Shown here piece after piece: positions 8,545-18,404 of a stretch of 27,791 nucleotides of DNA (its first letter is position 1; each line of letters opens with the position of its first letter). A program made the translations under genes and the position numbers. The DNA comes from Chara braunii. Its lineage: Eukaryota > Streptophyta > Charophyceae > Charales > Characeae. The stretch lies in the NCBI GenBank assembly GCA_003427395.1, contig BFEA01000076.1:3127140-3154930 (forward strand), read 5' to 3'. The notes beneath the pieces are model-generated. The model saw only the letters and a list, made by a program, of their open reading frames with translations, was not told the DNA's origin and made no database searches.

Positions 8545-9990
8545 TTTTCACCTACTTGTTAGTAGGTGGAGTTGCGATTCACCCATGGATGTTCCGCTGC
8601 TCATTTCTTGTGATATTGGCTGTTCTTGCTTTTGGTTTGCACTCATTTGGTAGTAGGTAGAGTTGCGAGTCACCCATGGATGCTCCGCTGCTCCCCCTTT
8701 GTGTTTTGGCCTGTCTACTCTCTTGTTTTGCACTCATTTGGTAGTAGGTAGAGTTGCGAGTCACTCATGGATGTTCCACTGCTCCCCCTTTGTGTTTTGG
8801 CCTGTCCACTCTTTTGTTTTGCACTCATTTGGTAGTTGGCAGAGTTGTGAGTCACTCATGGATGTTCCGCTGCTCATCCCTTGTGTTTTGGCCTGTCCAA
8901 GCTCTTGTTTTTCTCTCATTTAGTAGTAGATAGTGTTGCGATTTACCCATGGATGATCCGCTGATCATCCCTTGTGATTTTGGGTTGTCCAAGCTCTTGT
9001 TTTCTCTCATTTAGTAGTAGATAGAGTTGCGATTCACCCATGGATGCTCCACTGGTCATCCCTTGTGATGTTGGTCTGTCCAAGCTCTTGTTTTGTCTCA
9101 TTTAGTAGTAGATAGAGTTGCGATTCACCCATGGATACTCCGATGCTCATCACTTGTGTTTTGGCCTGTCCAAGTTCTTATTTTTCTCTCATTTAGTAGT
9201 AGATAGAGTTGCGATTCACCTATGGATGTTCCGCTGCTCATTCCTTGTGATATTCGTTGTCCTTGCTTTTGATTTGCACTCATTTGCTAGTAGGTAGAAT
9301 TGCGAGTCACCCATGGATGTTCCGCTGCTCTCCCCTTGTGTTTTGGCCTGTCCACTCTCTTGTTTTGCACTCATTTGGTAGTTGGTAGAGTTGCGAGTCA
9401 CTCATGGATGTTCTGCTGCTCATCCCTTGTGTTTTGGCCTGTCCAAGCTCTTGTTTTTATTTCATTTAGTAGTAGATAGAGTTGCGATTCACCCATGGAT
9501 ACTCCGCTGCTCATCCCTTGTGATTTTAGCCGGTCCAAGCTCTTGTTTTCTCTCATTTAGTAGTAGATAGAGTTGCGATTCACCCATGGATGCTCCGCTG
9601 CCCATCCCTTGTGATTTTGGCCTGTCCAATCTGTTGTTTTCTCTCATTTAGTAGTAGATAGAGTTGCGATTCACCTATGGATGTTCCGCTGCTCATTCCT
9701 TGTGATATTGGTTGTTCTTGCTCTTGATTTGCACTCATTTTATAGTAGGTAGTGTGGCGATGCACCCATGGCTGTTCCGCTGCTCATTCCTAATGATATT
9801 GGTTGTTCTTGCTCTTGATTTGCACTCATTTGATAGTAGTCAGTGTGGCGATGCACCCATGGATGTTCCGCTGCTCATTCCTAGTGATATTGGCTGTTCT
9901 TGCTCTTGATTTGCACTCATTTGATAATGGGAGGTGTTGCGATGCGCCCCTGGATGTTCCGCTGTTCTTACCTTACTCATGTAGTAGGTA
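8545..9990 (+). repeat. 91-bp satellite, subfamily A (16 units)
   Basis: The CATGGA core (or TATGGA/CCTGGA) falls at 8584, 8675, 8766, 8857, 8948, 9039, 9130, 9221, 9312, 9403, 9494, 9585, 9676, 9767, 9858 and 9949. Every interval is exactly 91 bp, so there is no net length change. The unit reads roughly AGTAGTAGATAGAGTTGCG, ATTCACCCATGGATG, TTCCGCTGCTCAT, then CTTGTG and a T-rich end. Three variants alternate (see findings). As 91 is not a multiple of three, protein constraint is excluded. Confidence 0.97.
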
Positions 9991-11285
9991 CTAGTGCTTC
10001 GATTCTTCCCTGAGTGTTATGCTGTTCTTCCCTTGTGATTTGGACTGTTCACACTTGTGCTTTTCACTCATGTAGTAGATAGTAGTGCTCCGATTCTTCC
10101 TTGAGTGTTGTGCTCTTCTACCCTTGTGATTTGGACTGTTCACACTTGTGCTTTCCACCCATGTAGTAGGTAGTAGTGCTCCGATTCTTCCTTGAGTGCT
10201 GTGCTGTTCTTCCCTTCTGATTTGGACTGTTCACACTTGTGCTTTTCACTCATGTGAAAGGGAGGAGTGTTCCGATTCTTCCTTGAGTGTTGTGCTGTTC
10301 TCCCCTTGTGATTTGGACTGTTCACACTTGTGCTCTTCACTCATGTAGTAGGTAGTAGTGCTCCGATTCTTCCTTGAGTGCTGTGCTGTTTTTTCCTTGT
10401 GATTTGGACTGTTCACACTTGTGCTTTTCACTCATGTGGTAAGTAGTAGTGTTCCGATTCTTCCTTGAAGTGTTGTGCTGTTCTCCCCTTGTGATTTGGA
10501 CTGTTCACACTTGTGCCATGTAGTAGGTAGTAGTGCTCCGATTCTTCCTTCAGTGCTGTGTTGTTCTTTCCTTGTGATTTGGACTGTTCACACTTGTGTT
10601 TTCCACCCATGTGGTCCTTGAGTGATGTGCTGTTCTTCCCTTGTGATTTGGACTGTTCACACTTGTGCTTTTCACTCATGCAGTAAGTAGTAGTGTTCCG
10701 ATTCTTCCTTGAAGTGTTGTGTTGTTCTTCCCTTGAGATTTGGGCTGTTCACACTTATGCATTTCACTCATGCAGTAGGTAGTAGTGCTCCGATTCTTCC
10801 TTGAGTGTTGTGCTGTTCTTCCCTTGTGATTTGGACTGTTCACACTTGTGCTTTTTACTCATGTAGTAGGTAGTAGTGCTCTGATTCTTCCTTGAAGTGT
10901 TGTGCTGTTCTTCCCTTGAGATTTGGGCTGTCCACACCTGAGCTTTTCATTCATGTAGTAGGTAGTAGTGCTCCGATTCTTCCTTGAGTGCTGTGTTGTT
11001 CTTCCCTTGTGATTTGGACTGTTCACACTTGTGCTTTTCACTCATGTGGTAAGTAGTAGTGCTTTTCACTCATGTGGTAAGTAGTAGTGTTCCGATTCAT
11101 CCTTCAAGTGTTGTGCTGTTCTTCCCTTGAGATTTGGGCTGTTCACACTTGTGCTTTTCACTCGTGCAGTAGGTAGTAGCGCTCCGATCCGTCCTTGAGT
11201 GTTGTGTTGTTCTTCCCCTGTGATTTGGGCTGTTCACACTTGTGCCTTTCACTCATATACTAGGTAGCAGTGCTCCGATTCTCTA
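9991..11285 (+). repeat. 91-bp satellite, subfamily B (~14 units)
   Basis: TTCACACTTGTGC anchors at 10048, 10139, 10230, 10321, 10412, 10504, 10587, 10656, 10748, 10839, 10931, 11022, 11142 and 11233. Spacing is mostly 91-92 bp, with deletions near 10504-10656 and a 29-bp duplication near 11041-11090. The unit shares TAGTAGGTAG, CGATTC, CTGTTC and CCCTTGTGATTT with subfamily A, so both come from one ancestral 91-bp unit. Minus-strand frames rich in SKSQGKNST are repeat artefacts. Confidence 0.95.
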
Positions 11286-11504
11286 AAGTCTGCAGTTCTT
11301 TGTAAATTCGATGTTTGCTGCAAATTTTGTACGATCTGCAATTTCTGAATTTTCTGCAGTTTCCCTTGCGAGGTTGTGAATTTCCTGCAATTTTGATGTG
11401 GGGTACGAACCGGTGGCTCTTGGTTGAGGTAGTGATAGGAGCGTAGGTGGTAGGTAGAAAAAGTCTCGGACCTATGGGCAAATAGGGCGGCACCATACCC
11501 CGAC
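11286..11504. other. Spacer with short CTGCAATTTT-like repeats
   Basis: Between the 91-bp and 53-bp arrays. About five variants of TCTGCAATTT or TGCTGCAAATTT occur at 11288-11400. No gene seen. Confidence 0.6.
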
Positions 11505-12625
11505 CTTCTTCCTCCTCCATCTCCTTCACCCATCCACCATAGCCAAGCACCTTCCACCTTCTTCCGCCCCCATCTCCTTCACCCATCCACCATAGCCACG
11601 CACCTTCCACCCTCTTCCTCCTCCATCTCCTTCACCCATCCACCATAGCCAAGCACTTCCTGCCTTCTTCCTCCTCCATCTCCTTCACCCATCCACCATA
11701 GCCAAGCTCCTCCCACCTCCTTCCTCCTCCATCTCCCACACCCATCCACCATAGCCAAACACTTCCCACCTTCTTCCTCCTCCATCACCTTCACCCGTCC
11801 ACCATAGCCAAGCACCTCCCACCTCCTTCCTCCTCCATCTCCCGCACCCATCCACCATAGCCAAGCACCTTCTACCTTCTTCCTCCATCTCCTTACCCAT
11901 CCACCATAGCCACGCACCTTCCACCTTCTTCCTCCTCCATCTCCTTCACCCATCCACCATAGCCAAGCATCCTCCACCTTCTTCCTCCTCCATCTCCCAC
12001 ACCCATCCACGATAGCCAATTACCTTCTACCTTCTTCCTCCATCTTCTTCACCCATCCACCATAGCCACACACCTTCCACCTTCTTCCTCCTCCGTCTCC
12101 TTCACCCATCCACCATAGCCAAGCACCTTCCACCTTCTTCCTCCTCCATCTCTTTCACCCATCCACCATAGCCAAGCACCTTCTACCTTCTTCCTCCTCC
12201 ATCTCCTTCACCCATCCACCATAGCCACGCACCTTCCACCTTCTTCCTCCTCCATCTCTTTCACCCATCCACCATAGCCAAGCACCTTCTACCTTCTTCC
12301 TCCTCCATCTTCTTCACCCATCCACCATAGCCACGCACCTTCCACCTTCTTCCTCCTCCATCTCCTTCACCCATCCACCATAGCCAAGCACCTCCCACCT
12401 CCTTCCTCCTCTGTTTCCCAACACCCGTCGGCCATTGCCAAGCAACTTCCACCTTCTTCCTCCTCCATCTCCCACACCCATCCTCCATAGCCAAGCACCC
12501 CACACCTCTTTCTTCCTCCATCCCCCACACTCGCCCACCATAGGCAAGCGCCCCCCACCTTCTTCCTCCTCCATTTCCCGCACCCATCCACCATAGCCAA
12601 GCACCTTCTACCTTCTCCCTTCCCC
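11505..12625 (-). repeat. 53-bp minisatellite (~21 copies)
   Basis: The AGCC of CCATAGCC recurs at 11541, 11594, 11647, 11700, 11753, 11806, 11859, 11908, 11961, 12014, 12064, 12117, 12170, 12223, 12276, 12329, 12382 and about 12436, 12489, 12542 and 12595. Spacing is 53 bp, with three units of 49, 50 and 54. The unit contains CACCTTCTTCCTCCTCCATC, then a CACCCATCCAC stretch. Because 53 is not a multiple of three, all three minus frames stay open and repeat the same 53-residue Trp/Gly/Arg-rich pattern. Confidence 0.97.
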
Positions 12626-12736
12626 GTTTCCTTCCGGCACCCGTATGTCATGCTCAAGTAGGGCGGCTAAGGGGCATGGGGCGTTTTGGGTAGGGTAGGC
12701 GGGCGATTAAGAAGTAAGCTTGATTAGGCCTAGGGG

Positions 12737-12775
12737 TCTCTCTCTCTTTCTCTCTCTCTCTACCTCTCTCTCTCC
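12737..12775 (+). repeat. (CT)n microsatellite
   Basis: An interrupted run of CT dinucleotides just downstream of the 53-bp array. Confidence 0.9.
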
Positions 12776-13697
12776 TCCATTGTACCTTCTCTCCGTCCGC
12801 CGCTTCTCCTTTCATCAACGTCCCCCTTTACGCTGTCGCGCGCGGCGGTCCCTCACCCTACCGGGAGCGCAGAACCTCACGGTCGTGTCACATAGGATTT
12901 ATTTCTGAAAAAGAATCGGTCACCACTTCGACCGTGCGCGCGTGCTATACCTCTCACGACACCCCACGACAGGTCGGGGAGCCGCGAGGTACAACTTACC
13001 TCTACCCGAGGGGTTGTCACCACCCTCAGGTAGGTGTATCCCTGCTGAACTACCGACCCACATACGAAGGCTTTTACATGCCTTTGTAGAGGTGGGTCGA
13101 CCGAGGGCGTTTGCTCGATCACTGTAGCATAAAATGGGGTACGCGCGGTAAGACGCCTAGAACTGACCCATTAGATGTTCAGGTCGAACTTTAAAAGACA
13201 GTCTTATTTTCGCTATTGCGTAATGTATTATCCTCTTGACAAAATATCAATTAAACACCTTTCTACCAAAGGGCGTCCTATATTTCTTAACAGACCATGA
13301 CTTAACTGAATATCAGATAATATAGAAGTTATACAAGACAATAATGAGGATGGGGTTATTACCGCCGAGAACCCTTGTGTCCGAGACTCTTCAACAGATG
13401 AGGTCCACTTCAATCCAAAATCACGCACAAAACAGACCTGCACAGAATAATGCAAAGACAGTTCACATGCCATGCACTAACGACGTTAACCATCAACCAT
13501 TGACCTTGTCCCTCACTTCCCAAACCATGCATGACAACCTTATCTTTCCTGAGACGTAAGCCCAACCCCCTCACTTTTCTTCAAAGGACCCTTGAGAGTG
13601 ACTAGGACCATTTAGGCAATGATTACAGGTGACAGTTTTACTGACCACAGGGTTTGACTTTAGATGTGGGTATCAAGTCAATGGGGAAAAGTTGAAT

Positions 13698-13731
13698 CGG
13701 TAATAACCGACCTGTTATCGAAAGATAACAG
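13698..13731 (+). other. Two adjacent perfect hairpins, one with a GAAA loop
   Basis: CGGT-AATA-ACCG at 13698-13709 is followed after two bases by CTGTTATC-GAAA-GATAACAG at 13712-13731. The second has an 8-bp perfect stem and a GNRA-type tetraloop in the plus-strand sense. There is no T run after it and no gene beside it. Confidence 0.7.
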
Positions 13732-14289
13732 AAATTTGGGCCCTTTTTGTAGGACTTTTCCTTCAATTGCAGTAGATCAAAACAGAGACCTGCACACACA
13801 CAGGTCAACAAAGATTCAACACCCCAACTTGATTCCCACTTATTGATATCTAAGGATCGAGCCCTTAGACATGGATAGTGAGCTCTGGGATCGAAGTCCA
13901 AGGTCAAATCCCTAGTTTGACTCTCACAACCCTACCCTAAGCCGTCTGTCACTGTCACTCTCTCCTTTCTCTCAAGGAGTCTCATGCCTGTGTCCTAAGT
14001 CGTCTTTAGGGAAACTTCATGTTTACCATACTCTCAGTCCTTCCATTCTCTCTCTTTTGAAACAAGCACTCCCCTTGGTGCTTATGTAAATAGAGTTTTA
14101 AATCTTTTGTCGTTGTGGCCTTCTTCTTGAAAGCCATAAACGGGCATGGACCTAGCGATAGTTCTTATCTTACTAGTATTTTTTTTTTCGCGGTCCTATC
14201 TTCTTTGCTTGTTTTTTTTCCTAGATATGTGAAGACCTTGCTCCAATAGGAATATTGTTTTTTCCTTTCTCTTCGATTTGTCCTGGCAT

Positions 14290-15300
14290 ACTCAAGTAGT
14301 AGATCGATTCAGACATGAATCTTCTGCTGCTTGGCCAATACCAAGCAATCTGTTAATCAATCAGACAGTTCGAGTAAGTGATACTTGAATATTTGATTCC
14401 CTTTTTAGTTTCACTTGATGTATACATAAGATTTGCTCAAAGTAACAAGATAGCTCACACATGAGCATCCTTCCTACAACAAATAGTTGAGGCTCCTACA
14501 GAAACACCCTGCTACTTGTTTTAGGTATCCTTCTGAAAGACCTGGATGTCAACCCTCTCCCAGAGGTTATTAACGGTCCCGAGTGAATAATAGGCGACCC
14601 GCACAAGAGCCCCCTACTATCACGTGACAAGGTCCACCTCACAAGAGCATTAGGATAATCCTTACAAGGGTATCTTGTTGCCCTTCCGAAACCGATCGTC
14701 CTGAGACCGGGTTAGTTTGGAGCACCCTTCCCCCTTGTAAGCTATTATCAGAATCAAGTAGGTAATAGGCAGACCCCAACAAAGGTCCCCCTACTACTTC
14801 CTTGGTTAGTGACTAGTCCATCATTTAAACAAGTAATATGATGACTCCTACAAAAGCCTCCCCATTACCGGTTTGGTGGTCGAATCTCCCGAGGGTCAAT
14901 AAGATAGGAAAGAAAGAGTAGCAATGTGATTTCCTACTCTTTGCAAGTTGTTAGTCAGCCTTAGACTCAAGCGTGTGAATAAGATGACCCTCCCTGGAGC
15001 CCCCTACTACACCTTGAGTAAGTGCACAGACCAAAACTTCTTGAGACGTTAACAAGGAAGGAAGTTAGTACCAAAATTCCCTGAGTTCACTTTTCACAAC
15101 AAATAGATCCTAGTTAATCAACGTGAAGGTGGTGAGGTAGCACACACAGGAGTACCGCCACCTTCTGATTATGCCAATCGTCCCAGCCTCAAAGAGCAAG
15201 TGTCCAACCCATACATGGGTTTTCTACCACCTTTGGAGGCTGGTCCGGAAGGCTAACAGGGCGACCCTCACAAGAGTTTCCCTTTATTATTTCTAAATGT
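14290..15300 (+). repeat. Diverged hairpin-repeat family
   Basis: About ten loosely similar units in which an AGTAG-like left arm, a small inner stem with a YACA/GACA loop, and a CTACT-like right arm recur. Clear examples are 14293-14333 (10-bp outer stem CAAGTAGTAG/CTGCTGCTTG with wobbles, inner GATTCA-GACA-TGAATC), 14453-14466 (GCTCA-CACA-TGAGC), 14756-14799 (AAGTAG/CTACTT), 15125-15165 (GAAGGTGG/CCACCTTC) and 15206-15221 (AACCCA-TACA-TGGGTT). No coding sequence is visible. Confidence 0.6.
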
Positions 15301-15925
15301 CAGACACCTCTTCCCGTCACGATGACAGTACATCCGGTAAGGCAAGTCACACATGAGTACCTCACTTGGTTCATAAGTTAGTGTCAAGCACCTCTTTCCG
15401 TCACAACGACAGTCGATCCCATAGAGAGCACCTAATTTAGCTCATAAGTTATTGTCAGATACCTCTTTGCGTCACGACGACGGTCGTTACGGTAGGAGTA
15501 CCCAATTTAGTTCATAAGTTATTGTCAGATACCTCTTCCTGTCACGATGACAGTCGTTACGGTAGAGAGTACCCAATTTAGTTCATAAGTTATTGTCAGA
15601 TACCTCTTTCCGTCACGACGACAGTCGTTACGGTAGAGGGTACCTAATTTAGTTCCTAGGTTATTGTTAGAACACTCTTCCCATCACGACGACAGTCGAT
15701 TCGGTAGAGAGTACCTAATTTAGTTCCTAGGTTGTTAGAACCCTCCTCCCATCACGACGACAGTCGATCCGGTAGAGGGTACCTAAATTTAGTTCCTAGG
15801 TTATCGTTAGAACCCTCTTCCCATCCCGACGACAGTCGATCCGGTAGAGAGTACCTAAATTTAGCTCATAAGTTATTGTCAGATACCTCTTCCCGTCACG
15901 ACGACAGTCGTTACGATAGAGAGTA
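15300..15925 (+). repeat. 71-bp tandem repeat (9 copies)
   Basis: The core CACGACGACAGTCG starts at 15318, 15402, 15473, 15543, 15614, 15685, 15753, 15825 and 15897 (with variants). Spacing is 68-72 bp apart from a first interval of 84. The unit also holds GGTAGAGAGTACC and TAGTTCATAAGTTATTGTCA. The core contains ACGAC-A-GTCGT, a 5-bp-arm inverted repeat. An open frame at 15732-15926 is a product of the repeat. Confidence 0.93.
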
Positions 15926-16010
15926 AGGTAACTCACACATGAGTACCTCATAGCCAACCCTTAGTCAAGTTAGCGCATACATAAGCAGCACGACGGCTCA
16001 TACATGAGTC
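15926..16010 (+). repeat. Two hairpin-family units after the 71-bp array
   Basis: 15926-15948 folds as AGGT-(bulged A)-ACTCA, loop CACA, TGAGT-ACCT. 15995-16010 folds as GGCTCA-TACA-TGAGTC with one G.T wobble. Both keep the loop of the 14.3-15.3 kb family with different stem sequence. Confidence 0.7.
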
Positions 16011-16019
16011 TCCATCGCC

Positions 16020-17030
16020 CTACTTTGTGCTTCAAGCCCGAACAGTCTAGATCCCTTCTTTGGTTACTTTAGGTTCCTTTCCTTTCACCAGGCAGGATTT
16101 TTATTTCAATCATATATTCTCTTTCTCTTTTGATTATCTTGGTCCGGAAGAACACACAAACAGTATATCACACAACCATATAGACAGTCCAATAGAAGGG
16201 CGTAGCCTGTAAGGGTATACAGGAAAGGGTTAGGTGACGCGTACCTCATAGTTTCCTGCCTCCAGAGTTTTTCCTGAACTCAGGCAGAGCTCCCGCAATC
16301 ACCCTGTCATCGATCTCGTATCACACATGCCATGGGTCGTTTGCACTTTTACTAGGCAAGGCATAATTTTGAAGAGATAGATACATAAGTCGATTAGTCA
16401 GGAAAGAGAATGGTGGGAGGAAAGAGAATGGTGGGGGATGGAGGAGGCAGACACCATCTTAATACGATGACGTCCCTTTCCTCTCTACCGCCCCACACTC
16501 TCATTATCTGTGGCCCATGACGTTTATTAAAGGAAAATAGCAAAATAATAAATGTTAGTCTCCTGTCACTTTCCTTTTTTCCCTTCCTCTTTTCCTTTCC
16601 TTCTTTCCTTCTCTCTTTGTCTCTTCACATTTCTTTTCTACCCTTCCTACTCCTTATTCCTAGCCTTGCATTCCCTTCGTTTCGGTCCACATGCTCCCCT
16701 TAACGCTTGCCACACAGTCCTGGTCGCAGCAATCCGCATGCCTAGCCATAGTGTTCTAGTGTTCCTATGTTTGGCCGCGTCCCGCGCTACTTTTGAGCAT
16801 GCGCACGGATATGGTGACAATGCTGCGCTCCCAGTGTCTGCAGTCCCTCTTTACTAAACCGGCCTCACGCCGCGTAAGCCCCGACTCCCACCACTTTCGC
16901 AGTTGCCTCTTCAGGGAGACCCCCCGGGATGAGGTCCCGGTCGCTCTTCAAGCAACCGGCGAGCGGCCCTGTCCGAGACCGTATTGGAAGATGCTAGGAG
17001 TCTAGGACATTGCTCCTGGTGGATATTTCA
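16020..17030. other. Non-coding stretch, no gene seen
   Basis: Holds a polypyrimidine tract at about 16562-16650 (T/C-rich with few purines), then GC-rich DNA to 17030. The plus frame 16552-16857 begins with pyrimidine-derived Phe/Leu/Ser and has no domain. The GC-rich part may belong to the LTR-like scrap that follows. Confidence 0.55.
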
Positions 17031-17066
17031 GGCCTGCCTTCACTTAGGGCGGGCACGAGGCTGGTC
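17008..17066 (-). mobile_element. LTR-end scrap related to the 18.4-27.8 kb element
   Basis: 17035-17066 matches the LTR segment at about 19345-19376 almost base for base, including the GCC(C/T)GCC...GGGCGGGC hairpin and CACGAGGCT. Similarity extends weakly upstream (GCTCCTGGTGGAT against GCTCTTGTTGAT). An AAT tract follows at 17083, as AAT DNA also follows the right LTR. It is probably a remnant of another copy. Confidence 0.6.
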
Positions 17067-17082
17067 GGGCTACCTGTTACTA

Positions 17083-17150
17083 AATAATAGTAATAATAAT
17101 AAAATAATAATAATAATAATAATAATAATTAATAATTAATAACAACAACT
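17083..17150 (+). repeat. (AAT)n microsatellite
   Basis: Imperfect AAT/TAA repeats with AATT interruptions, directly after the LTR-like scrap. Confidence 0.95.
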
Positions 17151-17159
17151 ATAATACTT

Positions 17160-18344
17160 TAATAATAGTACTGCTATAAATGTATACAAGCTCTCTTTCC
17201 CAGCCTGTTACAGTTAGCGGGAGGGGTGTGCTGTGCCTCAAGGAACTTGCCGCACAGCAGCTGCGACAACATTCAATTTGTGACTTGGTAATGCTCCCAT
17301 TTCCTCCCCCTCTCTCTCTCCCTTTCTTCTAGCAGCAGTCCCTTTTCGACTTCCTCCCTCTTTTTAATTCTTTTCCCTCCCGAACCTTTATTCTTGCTCC
17401 CTACGAGTTGTCTTCTGCAGTCGAATCCCCTCTGCTACGACCTTATCCGACTATAGGCAATTATTGAAATGGTTTTCTCCTCAGCAGAGGTAGATGCAGA
17501 TCCCAGTTTTCGACCCCCAGATCTTACCTCACTCGTGCGCAGTATCAAGTAGACCCCTGAGTGTTCAAACCCGCAACTCGTGTTTCGTTAGTTTTTCTTT
17601 GCCTGCTGTAGGATTTTGTAGGTGTAAGAATTCGATCAGTAGATCTGCTAGATAGCAGTCTTAAAGAGTTCTAGAAATCGCAGTTGCAGTTATCCTGGAA
17701 GGTCCAGGTCATGACTGCTATAGTCCCAACTGCATTATGTTGATGGTGCGACTCCAACGAGTCTGCAGTGAGAACCCATGCAGTCAGCAGTACCGGCCCA
17801 GCTGTACTGGTCCCGTCAGCCCCCGTGCAGTCTAGCAAGTATCATCAGGGACTGTGCGTACCATGGGTAGATGGAAAGGGCAGACCAACGAGTTACAACA
17901 TTGTAAATCAAGAGGCAACGTACATCCATTTATTCATCTCTGCAGAAGTCGTGCGAAAGTGCTACCACAGTAATTTGTACGAGGTGGTCTGCAGATGCCT
18001 CCGAAGACGAAGCGGGCTGAAGAGAATTAGCGCAGTCATAGCTGCTAGTTGCTAGTATTAGCCGGTGGCCATGGCTGATAGGTGTGTGATTGTGAGTATT
18101 GTAGTGCGTGGGGAATCCAGGGTGACCCAGAGTGGAAATGTTAGCCAACAGTGGCGTCGAACGCGATTACGAGAGTTGGGGTGTTCATAGCCTATTGATG
18201 CGAGTTGCACCCGAACCGTGTTCCCGGCTGTCATATCTTCTGAGCTCGGCGTGGGTGCTGTGCGCCAGTGTAAGTCACCATCTGTTTGCATGTTTGCGTT
18301 GTGAAAGTAAAGCGAGTCCGATCGCACTATCAACCACAACAATG
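17160..18344. other. Non-coding stretch, no gene seen
   Basis: Mixed-composition DNA with a pyrimidine-rich part (about 17298-17400). Frames at 17768-18055 and 18132-18536 (plus) have no recognisable domain, and the second runs through the AAT tract. I find no RNA gene. Confidence 0.55.
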
Positions 18345-18396
18345 AATAATAACCATAATAATAATAATAATGATAATAATAATAATAATAATAATA
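18345..18396 (+). repeat. (AAT)n microsatellite at the left flank of the LTR element
   Basis: AAT/AATA repeats ending in AATAGT at 18393-18398, six bases (GCAAGG) before the left LTR edge. AAT repeats also flank the right LTR from 27757, so the element sits inside an AAT tract. Confidence 0.95.
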
Positions 18397-18404
18397 GTGC
18401 AAGG

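Larger units (their letters stand above)
12626..14290. other. Non-coding stretch, no gene seen
   Basis: Holds a CT dinucleotide tract (about 12737-12775), GC-rich DNA to ~13150, then average-composition DNA with scattered stops. The only structure I can support is a hairpin pair at 13698-13731. No frame shows a domain. GTCAAA/TTTGAC at about 13903-13921 is a weak stem. Confidence 0.6.

Noticed and set aside
8259-8660. Poly-Lys/Glu and poly-Leu/Phe ORFs
   Set aside because: Products of the CTT/CTC microsatellite, with no conserved part outside it.
10140-10679. Minus-strand ORFs with repeated SKSQGKNST peptides
   Set aside because: They follow the 91-bp satellite. The 91-bp period shifts frame at each unit and the ORFs break at indels.
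11579-12657. Long minus-strand ORFs rich in Trp, Gly and Arg
   Set aside because: They follow directly from a stop-free 53-bp repeat. All three frames give the same peptide, so length is no evidence of a gene.
8545-15925. CRISPR-like arrays (regular 91-, 53- and 71-bp repeats)
   Set aside because: Whole units repeat with no unique spacers, there are no cas genes, and the context is eukaryotic transposon DNA.
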